18,826 bases of DNA, from assembly GCA_002412595.1 (NCBI GenBank), contig DHVJ01000064.1, forward strand, positions 24,835-43,660. Direction: 5' to 3'. This document shows positions 1-7,773 of the stretch, piece after piece. Positions within the stretch are counted from its first letter, which is position 1, and each line of letters begins with the position of its first letter. A program made the translations under genes and the position numbers. This DNA is from Anaerolineaceae bacterium UBA5211 (GTDB lineage Bacteria > Chloroflexota > Anaerolineae > Anaerolineales > Anaerolineaceae). The notes under the pieces are model-generated. The model was not told the DNA's origin and made no database searches. It worked only from the letters and a program-made list of their open reading frames with translations.

Positions 1-427
1 GCAAGGTTGGAAAGATAACCTGCACGAAATTCTGAGCTTGGAAATCAGTACTTACCTGCTGAATTACACAACCAACGAACTACGTCAGGTCTTCGATATT
101 AAAAATCCGATTACTGCACAAACAAATCGTTTAAAACCGGAAAGCCACCAAACCCATAAAGTGGCGCATCACCGCCGGCTTTATCCGATCCCGGGAAGTT
201 ATTTCAATTGGCAAAAACAGGGAGGTTTCTTGCGCCGGCGCAGGCGCTCGTTGCTACCCGAATTGCGCCATTTCCTTATCATTGAACGCACACCTGAACC
301 ACCAATCCCGGATTTCAAGGCCAAATTAAACGATTATCTTACCAGGATCTTTAAATCCATTTACAATATTCCCATCAACATTGAAATTGAAAACATAGGA
401 GAAATAAAATTTAATGGTGAAAATTAA
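1..427 (+). CDS. 3' end of an unrecognised gene (5' truncated by window edge)
   Basis: The frame is open from the left edge (first full codon at position 2) to a TAA at 425-427, so about 141 C-terminal residues are visible and the true start lies outside. A TTG at 38 lies within this open frame and is probably not the real start. I do not recognise the family. The visible part has a helical start, then a basic middle with several histidines and a run of five arginines (about residues 66-70 counted from the TTG). It ends in a mixed alpha/beta tail rich in Ile, Asn and Glu. No transmembrane segment or catalytic motif is apparent. It overlaps psuG by 14 bases and carries the psuG ribosome binding site inside its own end, so the two are probably translated from one message. 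A sugar kinase or transporter is a common psuG partner, but this tail resembles neither, so no function is assigned. Confidence 0.7.
   Translation, partial: QGWKDNLHEILSLEISTYLLNYTTNELRQVFDIKNPITAQTNRLKPESHQTHKVAHHRRLYPIPGSYFNWQKQGGFLRRRRRSLLPELRHFLIIERTPEPPIPDFKAKLNDYLTRIFKSIYNIPINIEIENIGEIKFNGEN
397..402 (+). promoter_or_regulatory. psuG ribosome binding site inside the upstream gene
   Basis: An AGGAGA sequence lies 11 bases before the psuG ATG at 414. It sits within the last codons of the upstream gene, which supports this start and translational coupling of the two genes. Confidence 0.6.
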
Positions 428-1325
428 TTACCAGAATGCTGTCAAATCTGCGCTTGACCAGAAAGGTCCCGTTGTCGCTTTGGAATCCACGGTTATCACC
501 CACGGTTTGCCCTATCCGCAAAATCGCGATACCGCAGTTGGCATGGAAAATGAAGTATCCAGGGCCGGCGCAGTACCGGCCACCATCTGCCTGATGAAGG
601 GCGATATTCACGTGGGTTTGGACTCTGACCAGATGGAATACATTTCCACCTCAAAAAGTCCCGTGAAAGTCAGCCGCCGGGATATTGCCGCAGCGATTGT
701 CGCTAAAAGAGATGGCGGCACTACTGTGAGCGGCACAATGGAAATTGCTTACAAAGCTGGTTTGCGCGTGTTTGCTACCGGTGGTATCGGCGGTGTTCAC
801 CGCGGCAATCTGATGGATGTTTCTGCAGATTTACCCACCTTGTCACAGATTCCCATGATCGTGGTCTGCTCCGGTGCCAAAGCCATCCTGGATTTGCCGG
901 CCACCCGCGAGGTGTTGGAAACATATGGCATCCCCGTTATTGGCTACCAAACAGATGACTTGCCGGCCTTCTATTCCACCAGCAGCGGCCTGCCGGTTGA
1001 TTACAACGCTAAAACCGCTGCTGAAATCGCTCAAATCGCCCTGACTCAGTGGGAATTTGGGTTGAAAGCCACCATCCTGGTAACCGTCCCGCCGCCAGCC
1101 GAACTGGCCATTCCCCCTGAAGAAATCGAAGGCGATATCCTCAAAGCAGTAAAAGAGGCAGAAGAAAAGGGAATTAAGGGCTCGAAAATCACACCCTTCC
1201 TGCTGGCTAAAGTCAGCGAGAATAGTCACGAACGCAGCCTGACCACCAACGTGGCGCTGTTGAAAAACAACGCATATGTTGCCGGTTTGATTGCCGGGGA
1301 ACTTTCCGCACTTAGCGGTAAATAG
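414..1325 (+). CDS. psuG: Pseudouridine-5'-phosphate glycosidase PsuG
   Basis: This cytosolic enzyme of the PsuG/IndA family reversibly splits pseudouridine 5'-phosphate into uracil and ribose 5-phosphate, allowing reuse of pseudouridine from RNA turnover. The 303 residues match the usual family length of about 300. Visible family motifs are ALESTVITHG near the N-terminus (Glu24, matching the catalytic Glu of E. coli YeiN), KVSRRD at 85-90, GGIGGVHRG at 123-131, the acidic D..ADL segment at 135-140, and SGAKAILDLPATREVLET at 153-170. In that last motif Lys156 corresponds to the lysine that forms the ribose adduct. GYQT and PAFY follow. The ATG at 414 is supported by an AGGAGA 11 bases upstream. 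The gene overlaps the preceding unknown gene by 14 bases and also overlaps, tail to tail, the convergent gene ending at 1312 by 14 bases. No PsuK kinase is visible; it may lie left of the window. Confidence 0.96.
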   Translation: MVKINYQNAVKSALDQKGPVVALESTVITHGLPYPQNRDTAVGMENEVSRAGAVPATICLMKGDIHVGLDSDQMEYISTSKSPVKVSRRDIAAAIVAKRDGGTTVSGTMEIAYKAGLRVFATGGIGGVHRGNLMDVSADLPTLSQIPMIVVCSGAKAILDLPATREVLETYGIPVIGYQTDDLPAFYSTSSGLPVDYNAKTAAEIAQIALTQWEFGLKATILVTVPPPAELAIPPEEIEGDILKAVKEAEEKGIKGSKITPFLLAKVSENSHERSLTTNVALLKNNAYVAGLIAGELSALSGK

Positions 1326-2304
1326 TTGAGCGCCGCGTAGCTGTTGGTACCAACGTAGGTGTAGAAGACTGCGTTGGTGCCAGCGTACGCGTGGGCGTGA
1401 TCGTCGCAGTCGGTTCAGCTGTTTGGCTCGGCAAAGGTGTGACCGTTTGTGTAGTCGTCGGCACGCTCGTGCCAGGCTGAGTGGGGGTAATCGTCAGGCT
1501 CGGTTCAGGGGTGAGTGTAACAGTTGGCGCCAAAGTTGGCGTCATGGTAGGCGTGGGGGCTAAACCTGTAATGGTAAAAATGCCCGAGGTTTTCCACTGC
1601 TGGCCAATGAACATTTGCACTTCATAAATTCCCGGCAGCCAGTCCTCGCCAGGCAATGTGCAATCGGAATAGCCATAACCACCTGAAGCACCATTCCAAG
1701 GTCGCGTCTCGTAGTAAATCAATTCACCATCGCGATACCACATCGCGGTCCATTGTGTTCCAACCGTCATACTGTCATATGAGAATGACGCAAATAAAGA
1801 TTCGACCGGATTCTCAAATGTATCAGCCGGGTCAACCGGCAGGTAATCTTCAGTGAGGCTGCGTGCGAAAGTAAGCGTGCTGAAAACCGCGTTGGGGTTG
1901 GGTGTTACCTGGGAGGTGAAGTCCTGACTGATAATCAGCGGCATTTCAGGTGTTACCGTAAATTCCAGCGTGGGCGTGATAGTGGGTGTTTGCGTACTGG
2001 TGGGTGTCTGCGTGACAGTCGGCGTCTGCGTAATGGTGGCCGTTAAAGTTGGCGTGGGAGAAGGCTCGAATATTTTATACGTAACCGGTTCAGCGTAATT
2101 ATTGATTAAAAATGCGCCAACCACTACCAGCAGGGCAATGAACACCAGCCGCCAGGCGCGGGCGAGCAAAGCACGTTTTTTGAGAAAAAAGCGCAAGCGG
2201 CTGGCCTCACGGAAAATCCGCACAGACATCAAAACCAATACGCCCGCGGCTGCCAGCAGCATGATAAATATCGTTCTTACGGTTGTTTCAATATCGAGAT
2301 TCAT
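1312..2304 (-). CDS. Membrane-anchored protein with two Thr/Pro-rich linkers around a beta-rich domain
   Basis: The family is not recognised by name. The 330-residue protein has two hydrophobic segments (about residues 10-31 and 52-70) separated by a basic loop, which predicts that both ends face the same side. It continues with a Thr/Pro-rich linker (81-119), then a globular region (about 120-247) rich in aromatic residues, with WTAMWYRDGE and PGIYEVQMFIG-type strands suggesting an Ig-like or beta-sandwich fold. A second Thr/Pro-rich tail follows (249-326), ending in a basic TRRSTIYR. Such TPT linkers are common on extracytoplasmic Chloroflexota proteins and could span the wall or carry O-glycans; this is inference. 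It is the last gene of the minus-strand envelope cluster, 14 bases after the FemAB-like gene. An AAAGGGAAG lies directly before the ATG. Its 3' end overlaps psuG on the other strand. Confidence 0.85.
   Translation of the reverse strand: MNLDIETTVRTIFIMLLAAAGVLVLMSVRIFREASRLRFFLKKRALLARAWRLVFIALLVVVGAFLINNYAEPVTYKIFEPSPTPTLTATITQTPTVTQTPTSTQTPTITPTLEFTVTPEMPLIISQDFTSQVTPNPNAVFSTLTFARSLTEDYLPVDPADTFENPVESLFASFSYDSMTVGTQWTAMWYRDGELIYYETRPWNGASGGYGYSDCTLPGEDWLPGIYEVQMFIGQQWKTSGIFTITGLAPTPTMTPTLAPTVTLTPEPSLTITPTQPGTSVPTTTQTVTPLPSQTAEPTATITPTRTLAPTQSSTPTLVPTATRRSTIYR
1327..1560 (-). repeat. Degenerate repeat encoding the C-terminal Thr/Pro-rich tail
   Basis: Low-complexity DNA with recurring Thr/Pro codons (GTTGGC/GTGGGC motifs on the plus strand) encodes residues about 249-326 of the membrane protein. 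The units are irregular and codons vary, so it is maintained as protein rather than as an exact DNA repeat. Confidence 0.6.
1948..2064 (-). repeat. Degenerate repeat encoding the first Thr/Pro-rich linker
   Basis: Irregular short units of the type TQTPT are encoded here (residues about 81-119), directly after the second membrane segment. At the DNA level this gives recurring GGGTGT, CTGCGT and GTCGGCGT-like units on the plus strand, a plausible site for length variation between strains. Confidence 0.6.
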
Positions 2305-2318
2305 CTTCCCTTTACTAC

Positions 2319-3413
2319 TTATTCAGACAATTCATTCTGAATTTGTTTGCGGCGCATACTGCGCGTGACAGCCTGTATGCGCGGTAAAACATTCTGCACT
2401 ATTGTATATTTAAATCGACTGGCTGGGTAGTCGAATGCACCCGTAGTTTGGACCACTTTTCCGCCCAGGCCTTCTTTAAATTTATAGACACCCCACATGC
2501 GGTCCGCTTCGTTAAACTCATCCGGCGCGCCCCACAAATCGTAGGTATCACATCCCAATTGTTTGCTCCGTTTGATCGCTGCCCACTGCAGCAGATAATT
2601 GGGCATTTTCTCCCGGTGCAGGTCGCGCGACATACCGTAAATATACCAAGAGCGGCTGCCAAAATGGAACAGGAACAAGCCTGCCACAGTATCCCCATCA
2701 ACCTCAGCCAGCAGCGGTGAAGCCATGCCCGCATCCATAAATGTCCGCCAAACATCCAGATAATAACCTTTGGGCCGGATGATAAAGCCATCACGCAGGG
2801 CTGTTTCAGCATACATTGCGTAAATCATTTCCATGTCGTCTAAACCGGCCTGTCTGACCTGTACGCCCTTTTTTTCAGCTAAACGGATGTTGTAGCGTGT
2901 TTTTTGCTTCATATTGACCAGCAGCTGCTCTTCGGAGGGATTCAGGTCAATCCAGAATGTGTTTTTAAATTGGATTTGTTGATTAGAGATTTCCCATCCG
3001 CTTTTTTCAATTCGCCGCACAATATTAGCTGCACGTAGGTCGGGTTCATAAGACGCCGCCTCTTCAAATCCTTTAGCAATCACCAGCTCAGGGTCCATCT
3101 TGAGATAAATAGCACGCTGGTCTTGCGTATATTGCTGCAGGTCTTGCAGCACCTGTGTACGAATAGGATTGCTCCAATCCAACAGCGGTCCTTTGGGACA
3201 ATAGAGAATTTTGAGACTGCCTCCAACCAAGGGAATGGATTGCACACGGCTTAGAAGCAGCGCGGCAGCTAATGGCTTTCCGCTCTCATCGCGCCAAACG
3301 CGATGATCTACATCCCAGCCGTAGCGGCTCTTCAATTCGCCCCACTCCCAAGTCTGCAGCAGGCTGGGTTGAGGTAAATCGCCAATAATTTGGTTCCATT
3401 CTTGTTTATTCAT
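2319..3413 (-). CDS. FemAB-like aminoacyltransferase (first of tandem pair by coordinate)
   Basis: This 364-residue protein belongs to the FemAB/FemX family, whose members use aminoacyl-tRNA to add amino acids to the murein precursor stem peptide at the inner membrane face. Family signs are LLQTWEWGELKSRYGW at the N-terminus (18-33), YCPKGPLLDW (71-80), MKQKTRYNIRLAEKKG (168-183), a WYIYGMS strand (256-262), PNYLLQWAA, YDLWGAPD (291-298) and MWGVYKFKEGLGG (306-318). The two GNAT-like halves are present, but I see no long coiled-coil arm like that of staphylococcal FemA. No strong ribosome binding site precedes the ATG. The gene lies 34 bases after a paralog with the same core motif and 14 bases before the Thr/Pro-rich membrane protein gene. 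The substrate cannot be read from sequence: murein bridge, or aminoacylation of the glycan made by the neighbouring genes. Confidence 0.9.
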   Translation of the reverse strand: MNKQEWNQIIGDLPQPSLLQTWEWGELKSRYGWDVDHRVWRDESGKPLAAALLLSRVQSIPLVGGSLKILYCPKGPLLDWSNPIRTQVLQDLQQYTQDQRAIYLKMDPELVIAKGFEEAASYEPDLRAANIVRRIEKSGWEISNQQIQFKNTFWIDLNPSEEQLLVNMKQKTRYNIRLAEKKGVQVRQAGLDDMEMIYAMYAETALRDGFIIRPKGYYLDVWRTFMDAGMASPLLAEVDGDTVAGLFLFHFGSRSWYIYGMSRDLHREKMPNYLLQWAAIKRSKQLGCDTYDLWGAPDEFNEADRMWGVYKFKEGLGGKVVQTTGAFDYPASRFKYTIVQNVLPRIQAVTRSMRRKQIQNELSE

Positions 3414-3447
3414 GCGTCAATCAATTATTTATACTGGGATTTCGAGC

Positions 3448-4446
3448 TTAACCAGCCAATCCTTTTTTTCTGAAATTTACCGCGGTTAAATATACCCGAT
3501 ACAAGACCGGTCGTAATACTTTGGCATATACACCAGCAGAGCGTTTCAATTCACCGCCGAAACCGCGCTTGAAACGGTAAACGCCCCACAGGCCATCCGA
3601 ACGCTGCATAAATTGATCTTCCAGCTTACCCTCATCCTGATCCGGCACACCCCACAAATCATACTCGCTGCAGCCGGCTTGCGCTGCCCAGCGCATGGCC
3701 TCCCACTGCAATAGATAAGTGGGCATGCGGTTGCGTTCCTGGTTGTTGGAAGCACCATAGAAATACCAGGCTCGTTTTCCTTTTTTGAAAACCATAATGG
3801 CTGCCAGAGGTTGATCCTGATAAGTTGCCAAAAAGAGTTCACAAGCACCGGAGGGATGGAACAGCTCATATACCCGGCGGTAGTAAGATCCCGGATGAAC
3901 GCCAAACTCATCGCGTGCGCCGGTGGTCTGCATCAACTGGCTAAAGGTTTCCAAATCGTCCGATTGAACAATGTGGACATCTTTCTTTTCCGCGAGGCGG
4001 ATGTTGTAACGCGTTTTTTGTTTCATGCGTGCCAACCAATCCTCCTCAGTTCCGTCCAGGGAGATGGTGATGGTCCTACGCGGCTGAATTGAGACTTCAC
4101 TGAGGATAAAACCCGGCAGCGTCTGATCCGGCAATACTTTATCTTCCTGCCATTGATCCGGTTCAATATAAATGGCAATCGCATGACGCTTACGGCACTG
4201 TGCAATAATTTCAGGGAGCAAATTTGACCAATTTTCACCCAATGGTCCTTTGGGGATATAAGCAATAGTCAATCCCAGCGGCAAGCGGCGAAATAAAATT
4301 TGTGCCCCTGCTGCCGCTTCAGACACATATATCGGCTGCCAGCCATAATGGCTTTTAAAGCTTCCCCACGAGCTGGTTTGTAATATATGCGCGTTGGGAT
4401 ATTGCTTCAGGAATTCATTCCATTGATCCGGAGTAAATAATGTCAT
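3448..4446 (-). CDS. FemAB-like aminoacyltransferase (second paralog)
   Basis: A 332-residue FemAB/FemX-family protein. Its motifs parallel those of the next gene: ILQTSSWGSFKSHYGW (21-36), YIPKGPLGENW (63-73), MKQKTRYNIRLAEKK (141-155, identical to the paralog over these 15 residues), WYFYGAS, PTYLLQWEAMRWAA, YDLWGVPD and LWGVYRFKRGFGGE. Outside these motifs the two proteins differ clearly, so the duplication is old or the copies have specialised, as with FemA/FemB or MurM/MurN acting in sequence. The start codon shares one base with the stop codon of the dehydratase gene (TAATG), indicating translational coupling. The amino acid and acceptor are not predictable from sequence. No signal peptide or membrane span is seen, as expected for an enzyme acting at the inner membrane face. 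Confidence 0.9.
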   Translation of the reverse strand: MTLFTPDQWNEFLKQYPNAHILQTSSWGSFKSHYGWQPIYVSEAAAGAQILFRRLPLGLTIAYIPKGPLGENWSNLLPEIIAQCRKRHAIAIYIEPDQWQEDKVLPDQTLPGFILSEVSIQPRRTITISLDGTEEDWLARMKQKTRYNIRLAEKKDVHIVQSDDLETFSQLMQTTGARDEFGVHPGSYYRRVYELFHPSGACELFLATYQDQPLAAIMVFKKGKRAWYFYGASNNQERNRMPTYLLQWEAMRWAAQAGCSEYDLWGVPDQDEGKLEDQFMQRSDGLWGVYRFKRGFGGELKRSAGVYAKVLRPVLYRVYLTAVNFRKKGLAG

Positions 4447-6338
4447 TAATTAATCTTACTAATATCTTTAAATCGAAGGCTTTTTACCTCGGCCTGGGGG
4501 ATAATCGCATTCAGATATTGGATAATATCGTTAGATTTTCCCTGATAAGCCAATTCCACCAACCGGGCAACCTTATCATCCAATTGGCTGCCTTTTAATT
4601 CATCCTGTCCTTCTTCCGAATAGATCTCCGGATGGGCAGTGCGTTTAAACTCCCGGCCTTCATTCCAAAGGTCTTCGCTCAACTTCTCACCTTTACGAAT
4701 GCCGGTATAAACAATTTCAATATCCTTGCCTGGCTCCAAGCCGGATAAACGAATCAGGTCTTCCGCCAGGTCCACAATTTTAATTTGTTCTCCCATATTC
4801 AGCACAAACGTCTCGCCGCCCTTGCCCATACCAGCGGCTTGCAAGACTAAATGCACCGCTTCAGGAATGGTCATGAAATAACGCTTCATCTTGGGATGGG
4901 TGACCGTCACCGGTCCGCCCTGAGCAATCTGGCGTTTGAACAGCGGCACCACACTGCCGCGGCTGCCAAGCACATTGCCAAAACGCACTACCGAATAAGG
5001 TTCCCCATAGCGCTGTGCAGCGTCCAGCACGATCATCTCGGCCAAACGCTTGCTGGCGCCCATCACGCTAACTGGTCGGATGGCCTTATCTGTGGATATC
5101 AGCACCATCCGGTCCACACCGTACAACTGGCAGCAGCGCACTACGTTTTGTGTACCGAGCACATTGTTGAGGATACAATCTTCTACGTTGTTTTCCATCA
5201 GAGGCACATGCTTATGGGCCGCCGCGTGAAAAATAACGTTGGGTTTGGTGCGGGATATTTCTTGTTTCATGCGCTCCAGATCACGGATATCGGCAATCAC
5301 CGCATCGACGGATAATTCCGGGTAGTTTTCTTTTAATTCCAGATAGGTTTCAAATATACTGTTCTCGCCATGCCCCAATAAGACCATCTGGGAAGGTTTC
5401 CAGCGCGCAATTTGGCGGCATAATTCCGTTCCGATTGAACCGCCCGCTCCCGTCACCAGAACTACTTTGTCCTTGATAATATCGCCGACAATCACATCGT
5501 CAATTTGGGCCGGTTCCCGCCGCAGCAGGTCCGAAATTTCCACCTCACGCAGACGCGTGACGCTGACCTTGCCGCCCAGGAGTTCGTACATACCAGGCAT
5601 GGTACGGTAAGGAATATGTTTCTTCCGGCATATTTCGGAAACAGTGCGGATGGCGTAGCCAGGCGCACTGGGAATAGCGATGATGACCTCATCCACCCGT
5701 CTCGAGTTAATAACTTTAGACAAGTCTTTCAACCGTCCGATTACAGGAACACCGTGAATTTGCTGTTGTAATTTATCCGGGTTATCATCCAGAAATCCAA
5801 TCGGTTTCAGATTGATAAATGGATTCTTCAGCAATTCTTTCGCAACCAGAGCACCGGCGTCGCCTGCCCCAATGATCAGGGCTTTTTTAGTGTCACGGCT
5901 GGCTTTACCGTTTCCATTTCGGTTTTTCATTTCCGCTAACATACGCAGGCCGTATCGCGAACCGCCGATCAAGACAATGGAAATCATCCAGTCAATAATC
6001 AACACAGAGCGTGGAAAAGCGATGAAAAAGTGATTGGCGAACAAAATCAACATAACAGGGGCAATGATCACTGAAGCTGCACTGACTGCCATAACAATCA
6101 AACGCAGTTCGCGCATGCTGGCATAAATCCACATGCGGCGATATAAACCAAAGAAATAATAAACGGTGGGTTTAATTACCAGAGATAGACCCAGCATCCA
6201 TAGCAGAGAAATGTAATAATTGCTGAAAACTTCCACCAATTCCAGACGCAGAATGTATGCGGACAGAACTGACAGAACAGTTAATAGTAAATCAGCTACA
6301 AAGAGGTGCCGGTTACGAATGTTGAAAATAACCTTCAT
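4446..6338 (-). CDS. Membrane nucleotide-sugar 4,6-dehydratase (WbpM/PglF/CapD type)
   Basis: Large inverting dehydratases of this family convert UDP-GlcNAc to UDP-4-keto-6-deoxy-GlcNAc, the precursor of QuiNAc, FucNAc and bacillosamine-type sugars. About four membrane helices occupy the first 125 residues. Next comes a nucleotide-binding fold with GAGDAGALVAKELL (157-170), then the catalytic SDR domain with GAGGSIG (297-303), HAAAHKHVPLMENN (371-384), STDKA (415-419) and VMGASK (425-430). The usual SDR tyrosine is replaced by Met426 with Lys430, as is typical of the WbpM/PglF group rather than a defect. I prefer the ATG at 6338 (630 residues): it lies one base after the upstream stop and gives a normal family N-terminus, whereas an in-frame TTG at 6359 would overlap by 20 bases. 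The exact UDP-sugar is inferred from the family. The next gene starts on its stop codon. Confidence 0.93.
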   Translation of the reverse strand: MKVIFNIRNRHLFVADLLLTVLSVLSAYILRLELVEVFSNYYISLLWMLGLSLVIKPTVYYFFGLYRRMWIYASMRELRLIVMAVSAASVIIAPVMLILFANHFFIAFPRSVLIIDWMISIVLIGGSRYGLRMLAEMKNRNGNGKASRDTKKALIIGAGDAGALVAKELLKNPFINLKPIGFLDDNPDKLQQQIHGVPVIGRLKDLSKVINSRRVDEVIIAIPSAPGYAIRTVSEICRKKHIPYRTMPGMYELLGGKVSVTRLREVEISDLLRREPAQIDDVIVGDIIKDKVVLVTGAGGSIGTELCRQIARWKPSQMVLLGHGENSIFETYLELKENYPELSVDAVIADIRDLERMKQEISRTKPNVIFHAAAHKHVPLMENNVEDCILNNVLGTQNVVRCCQLYGVDRMVLISTDKAIRPVSVMGASKRLAEMIVLDAAQRYGEPYSVVRFGNVLGSRGSVVPLFKRQIAQGGPVTVTHPKMKRYFMTIPEAVHLVLQAAGMGKGGETFVLNMGEQIKIVDLAEDLIRLSGLEPGKDIEIVYTGIRKGEKLSEDLWNEGREFKRTAHPEIYSEEGQDELKGSQLDDKVARLVELAYQGKSNDIIQYLNAIIPQAEVKSLRFKDISKIN

Positions 6339-6339
6339 C

Positions 6340-7764
6340 CTATTGACCGTGGAATCCAAACATGGCCCCGAAGGTCTGGACCAGAATCCTGATATCTAAT
6401 AAGATACTGCGGTGCATAATGTAATACAGGTCATACTCCAACTTAACGGCTGTTTCCTCCACGTTTGAAGCATATTGATAATTGATTTGCGCCCAGCCAG
6501 TAGCTCCCGGCTTGACAAAAAGTCTGGCCCGGTAGAATGGGACCTCTTCTTGCAGCTTATGGATTAATTCGGGTCGTTCCGCGCGCGGTCCGACCAGTGA
6601 GATATCTCCACGCAGGACATTGATGAATTGCGGCAGTTCGTCCAGGTGGCTTCTCCGCAAAAATCGCCCGATTCTGGTTACGCGCGTGTCGTTTTCCACT
6701 GCAAATCTGGCAACCCCATCCTCTTCAGCATCACGGCGCATGCTGCGGAATTTAAGCAGCTTAAATTCCTCGCCATTTTTCCCAATGCGTACCTGCCTGA
6801 AGATAATTGGCATGCCATCATCAATTACGATCGCCGCTGCGATAAAAGGGAAAAGCGGGATCAGTAAAAGCAGCCCGACAATCGAGCCTAAAATATCCAA
6901 CAGGCGTTTGAATAATTCATAACTGCCGGAAGCGTGCGCGCGATCCACAAATGAACGCAGCACCCAATCATCCGCCAACAGGGCAATCGGCACGCGGCCG
7001 AACAGCTCCTCATAAACAACCGGCATAGTGCGAACTTCAATGCCCTGCTCTTCGGCCGAGACGATGGCTGTATAAAGAGAAGGCTGCATATCTCCAGAAA
7101 TAGAAAAGATTAGATCAGAAATCTGCTCTTTTTTGATGATCTCCAAAATGTTCACACTGTTGCCAAGAACAGGAAGACCAGCAACTTTTTTTCCAACCTT
7201 CTTGGGATCATCATCGATAAATCCCACAATTGAAAAAGGTGAGGGTTTAACGCCCTGGATCATTTCAGCTAAGATCGACCCAGCTCTGCCTGCTCCAATA
7301 ATCATGACGCGTTTAAGGAACACAGGGGCAGTGAAAATGCGGATATAAAGCAGACGCCAGAGCAATGTCAAAATTGCTGCCGCAGCAATGAAACCGGCCA
7401 CACCACGGCGCGGGAGAGATTTTGGTTCAGAAACGAAAAAGACCAGCAGGTAAATCACAGTGCTGATAGCAGCCGTCAGGGCTATACCGCGCACTGTGTC
7501 AGCTACCCGGCTGGCCCGCCTGACGTCATACAACTCAGCCATTAGAACCAACCAGATGACCGGCAAAACATAATACCAATCTGGTGGACGTTCCTTTAAG
7601 AATTGCCAGGTGAAATCCATCCACTGGTCTTTCATCGCCCAGAAATAAAGCGCGAATACCAGGCCAACACCTGAGGCAATAATATCGCCTACCAGCAGGA
7701 TGAATCTGCGTTCACTATTTGTAATTCGCCATAAAGGCTTCTGATATAGTCGGTTTTCACCCAT
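6340..7764 (-). CDS. Polyprenyl glycosylphosphotransferase (WbaP/WcaJ type initiating sugar transferase)
   Basis: This enzyme transfers a sugar-1-phosphate from a UDP-sugar to undecaprenyl phosphate and starts exopolysaccharide repeat-unit synthesis. The 474 residues show the usual order. About four N-terminal helices lie within residues 22-145. A Rossmann-like domain follows (KRVMIIGAGRAGS 151-163, GFIDDDPKKVGKK 181-193), then a membrane-associated helix after FKRLLDILGS (285-294). The C-terminal bacterial sugar transferase domain has FRQVRIGKNG, LLKFRSM (336-342), HLDELPQF (373-380), RGDISLVGPRAERPE and KPGATGWAQIN (418-428). The Asp-Glu pair at 375-376 is the expected catalytic dyad. It begins nine bases after the glycosyltransferase stop codon and ends one base before the preferred dehydratase ATG. 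The first sugar (hexose or acetamido sugar) is not predictable; the neighbouring dehydratase makes a deoxy-amino sugar possible. Confidence 0.94.
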   Translation of the reverse strand: MGENRLYQKPLWRITNSERRFILLVGDIIASGVGLVFALYFWAMKDQWMDFTWQFLKERPPDWYYVLPVIWLVLMAELYDVRRASRVADTVRGIALTAAISTVIYLLVFFVSEPKSLPRRGVAGFIAAAAILTLLWRLLYIRIFTAPVFLKRVMIIGAGRAGSILAEMIQGVKPSPFSIVGFIDDDPKKVGKKVAGLPVLGNSVNILEIIKKEQISDLIFSISGDMQPSLYTAIVSAEEQGIEVRTMPVVYEELFGRVPIALLADDWVLRSFVDRAHASGSYELFKRLLDILGSIVGLLLLIPLFPFIAAAIVIDDGMPIIFRQVRIGKNGEEFKLLKFRSMRRDAEEDGVARFAVENDTRVTRIGRFLRRSHLDELPQFINVLRGDISLVGPRAERPELIHKLQEEVPFYRARLFVKPGATGWAQINYQYASNVEETAVKLEYDLYYIMHRSILLDIRILVQTFGAMFGFHGQ

Positions 7765-7773
7765 AAAAATTGT

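Noticed and set aside
1343..1354. Perfect 12-base palindrome GTTGGTACCAAC as an operator or terminator stem
   Set aside because: It lies in the Thr/Pro-coding repeat of the membrane protein, where similar imperfect units recur (for example GTTGGTGCCAGC nearby). It is short, has no loop or T-run, and is explained by the coding sequence.
2399..2812. Long open frame inside the FemAB-like gene on the same strand
   Set aside because: It is an out-of-frame shadow of the conserved FemAB reading frame with an odd composition (many Cys and Trp) and no recognisable motif.
5012..5110. Dehydratase as inactive because the SDR tyrosine is missing
   Set aside because: The WbpM/PglF subgroup naturally has Met at this position with the Lys retained, so the change is a subgroup feature.
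4851..5315. 154-residue open frame antisense to the dehydratase gene
   Set aside because: His- and Ala-rich shadow frame over a strongly conserved catalytic domain; no family match or start signal.
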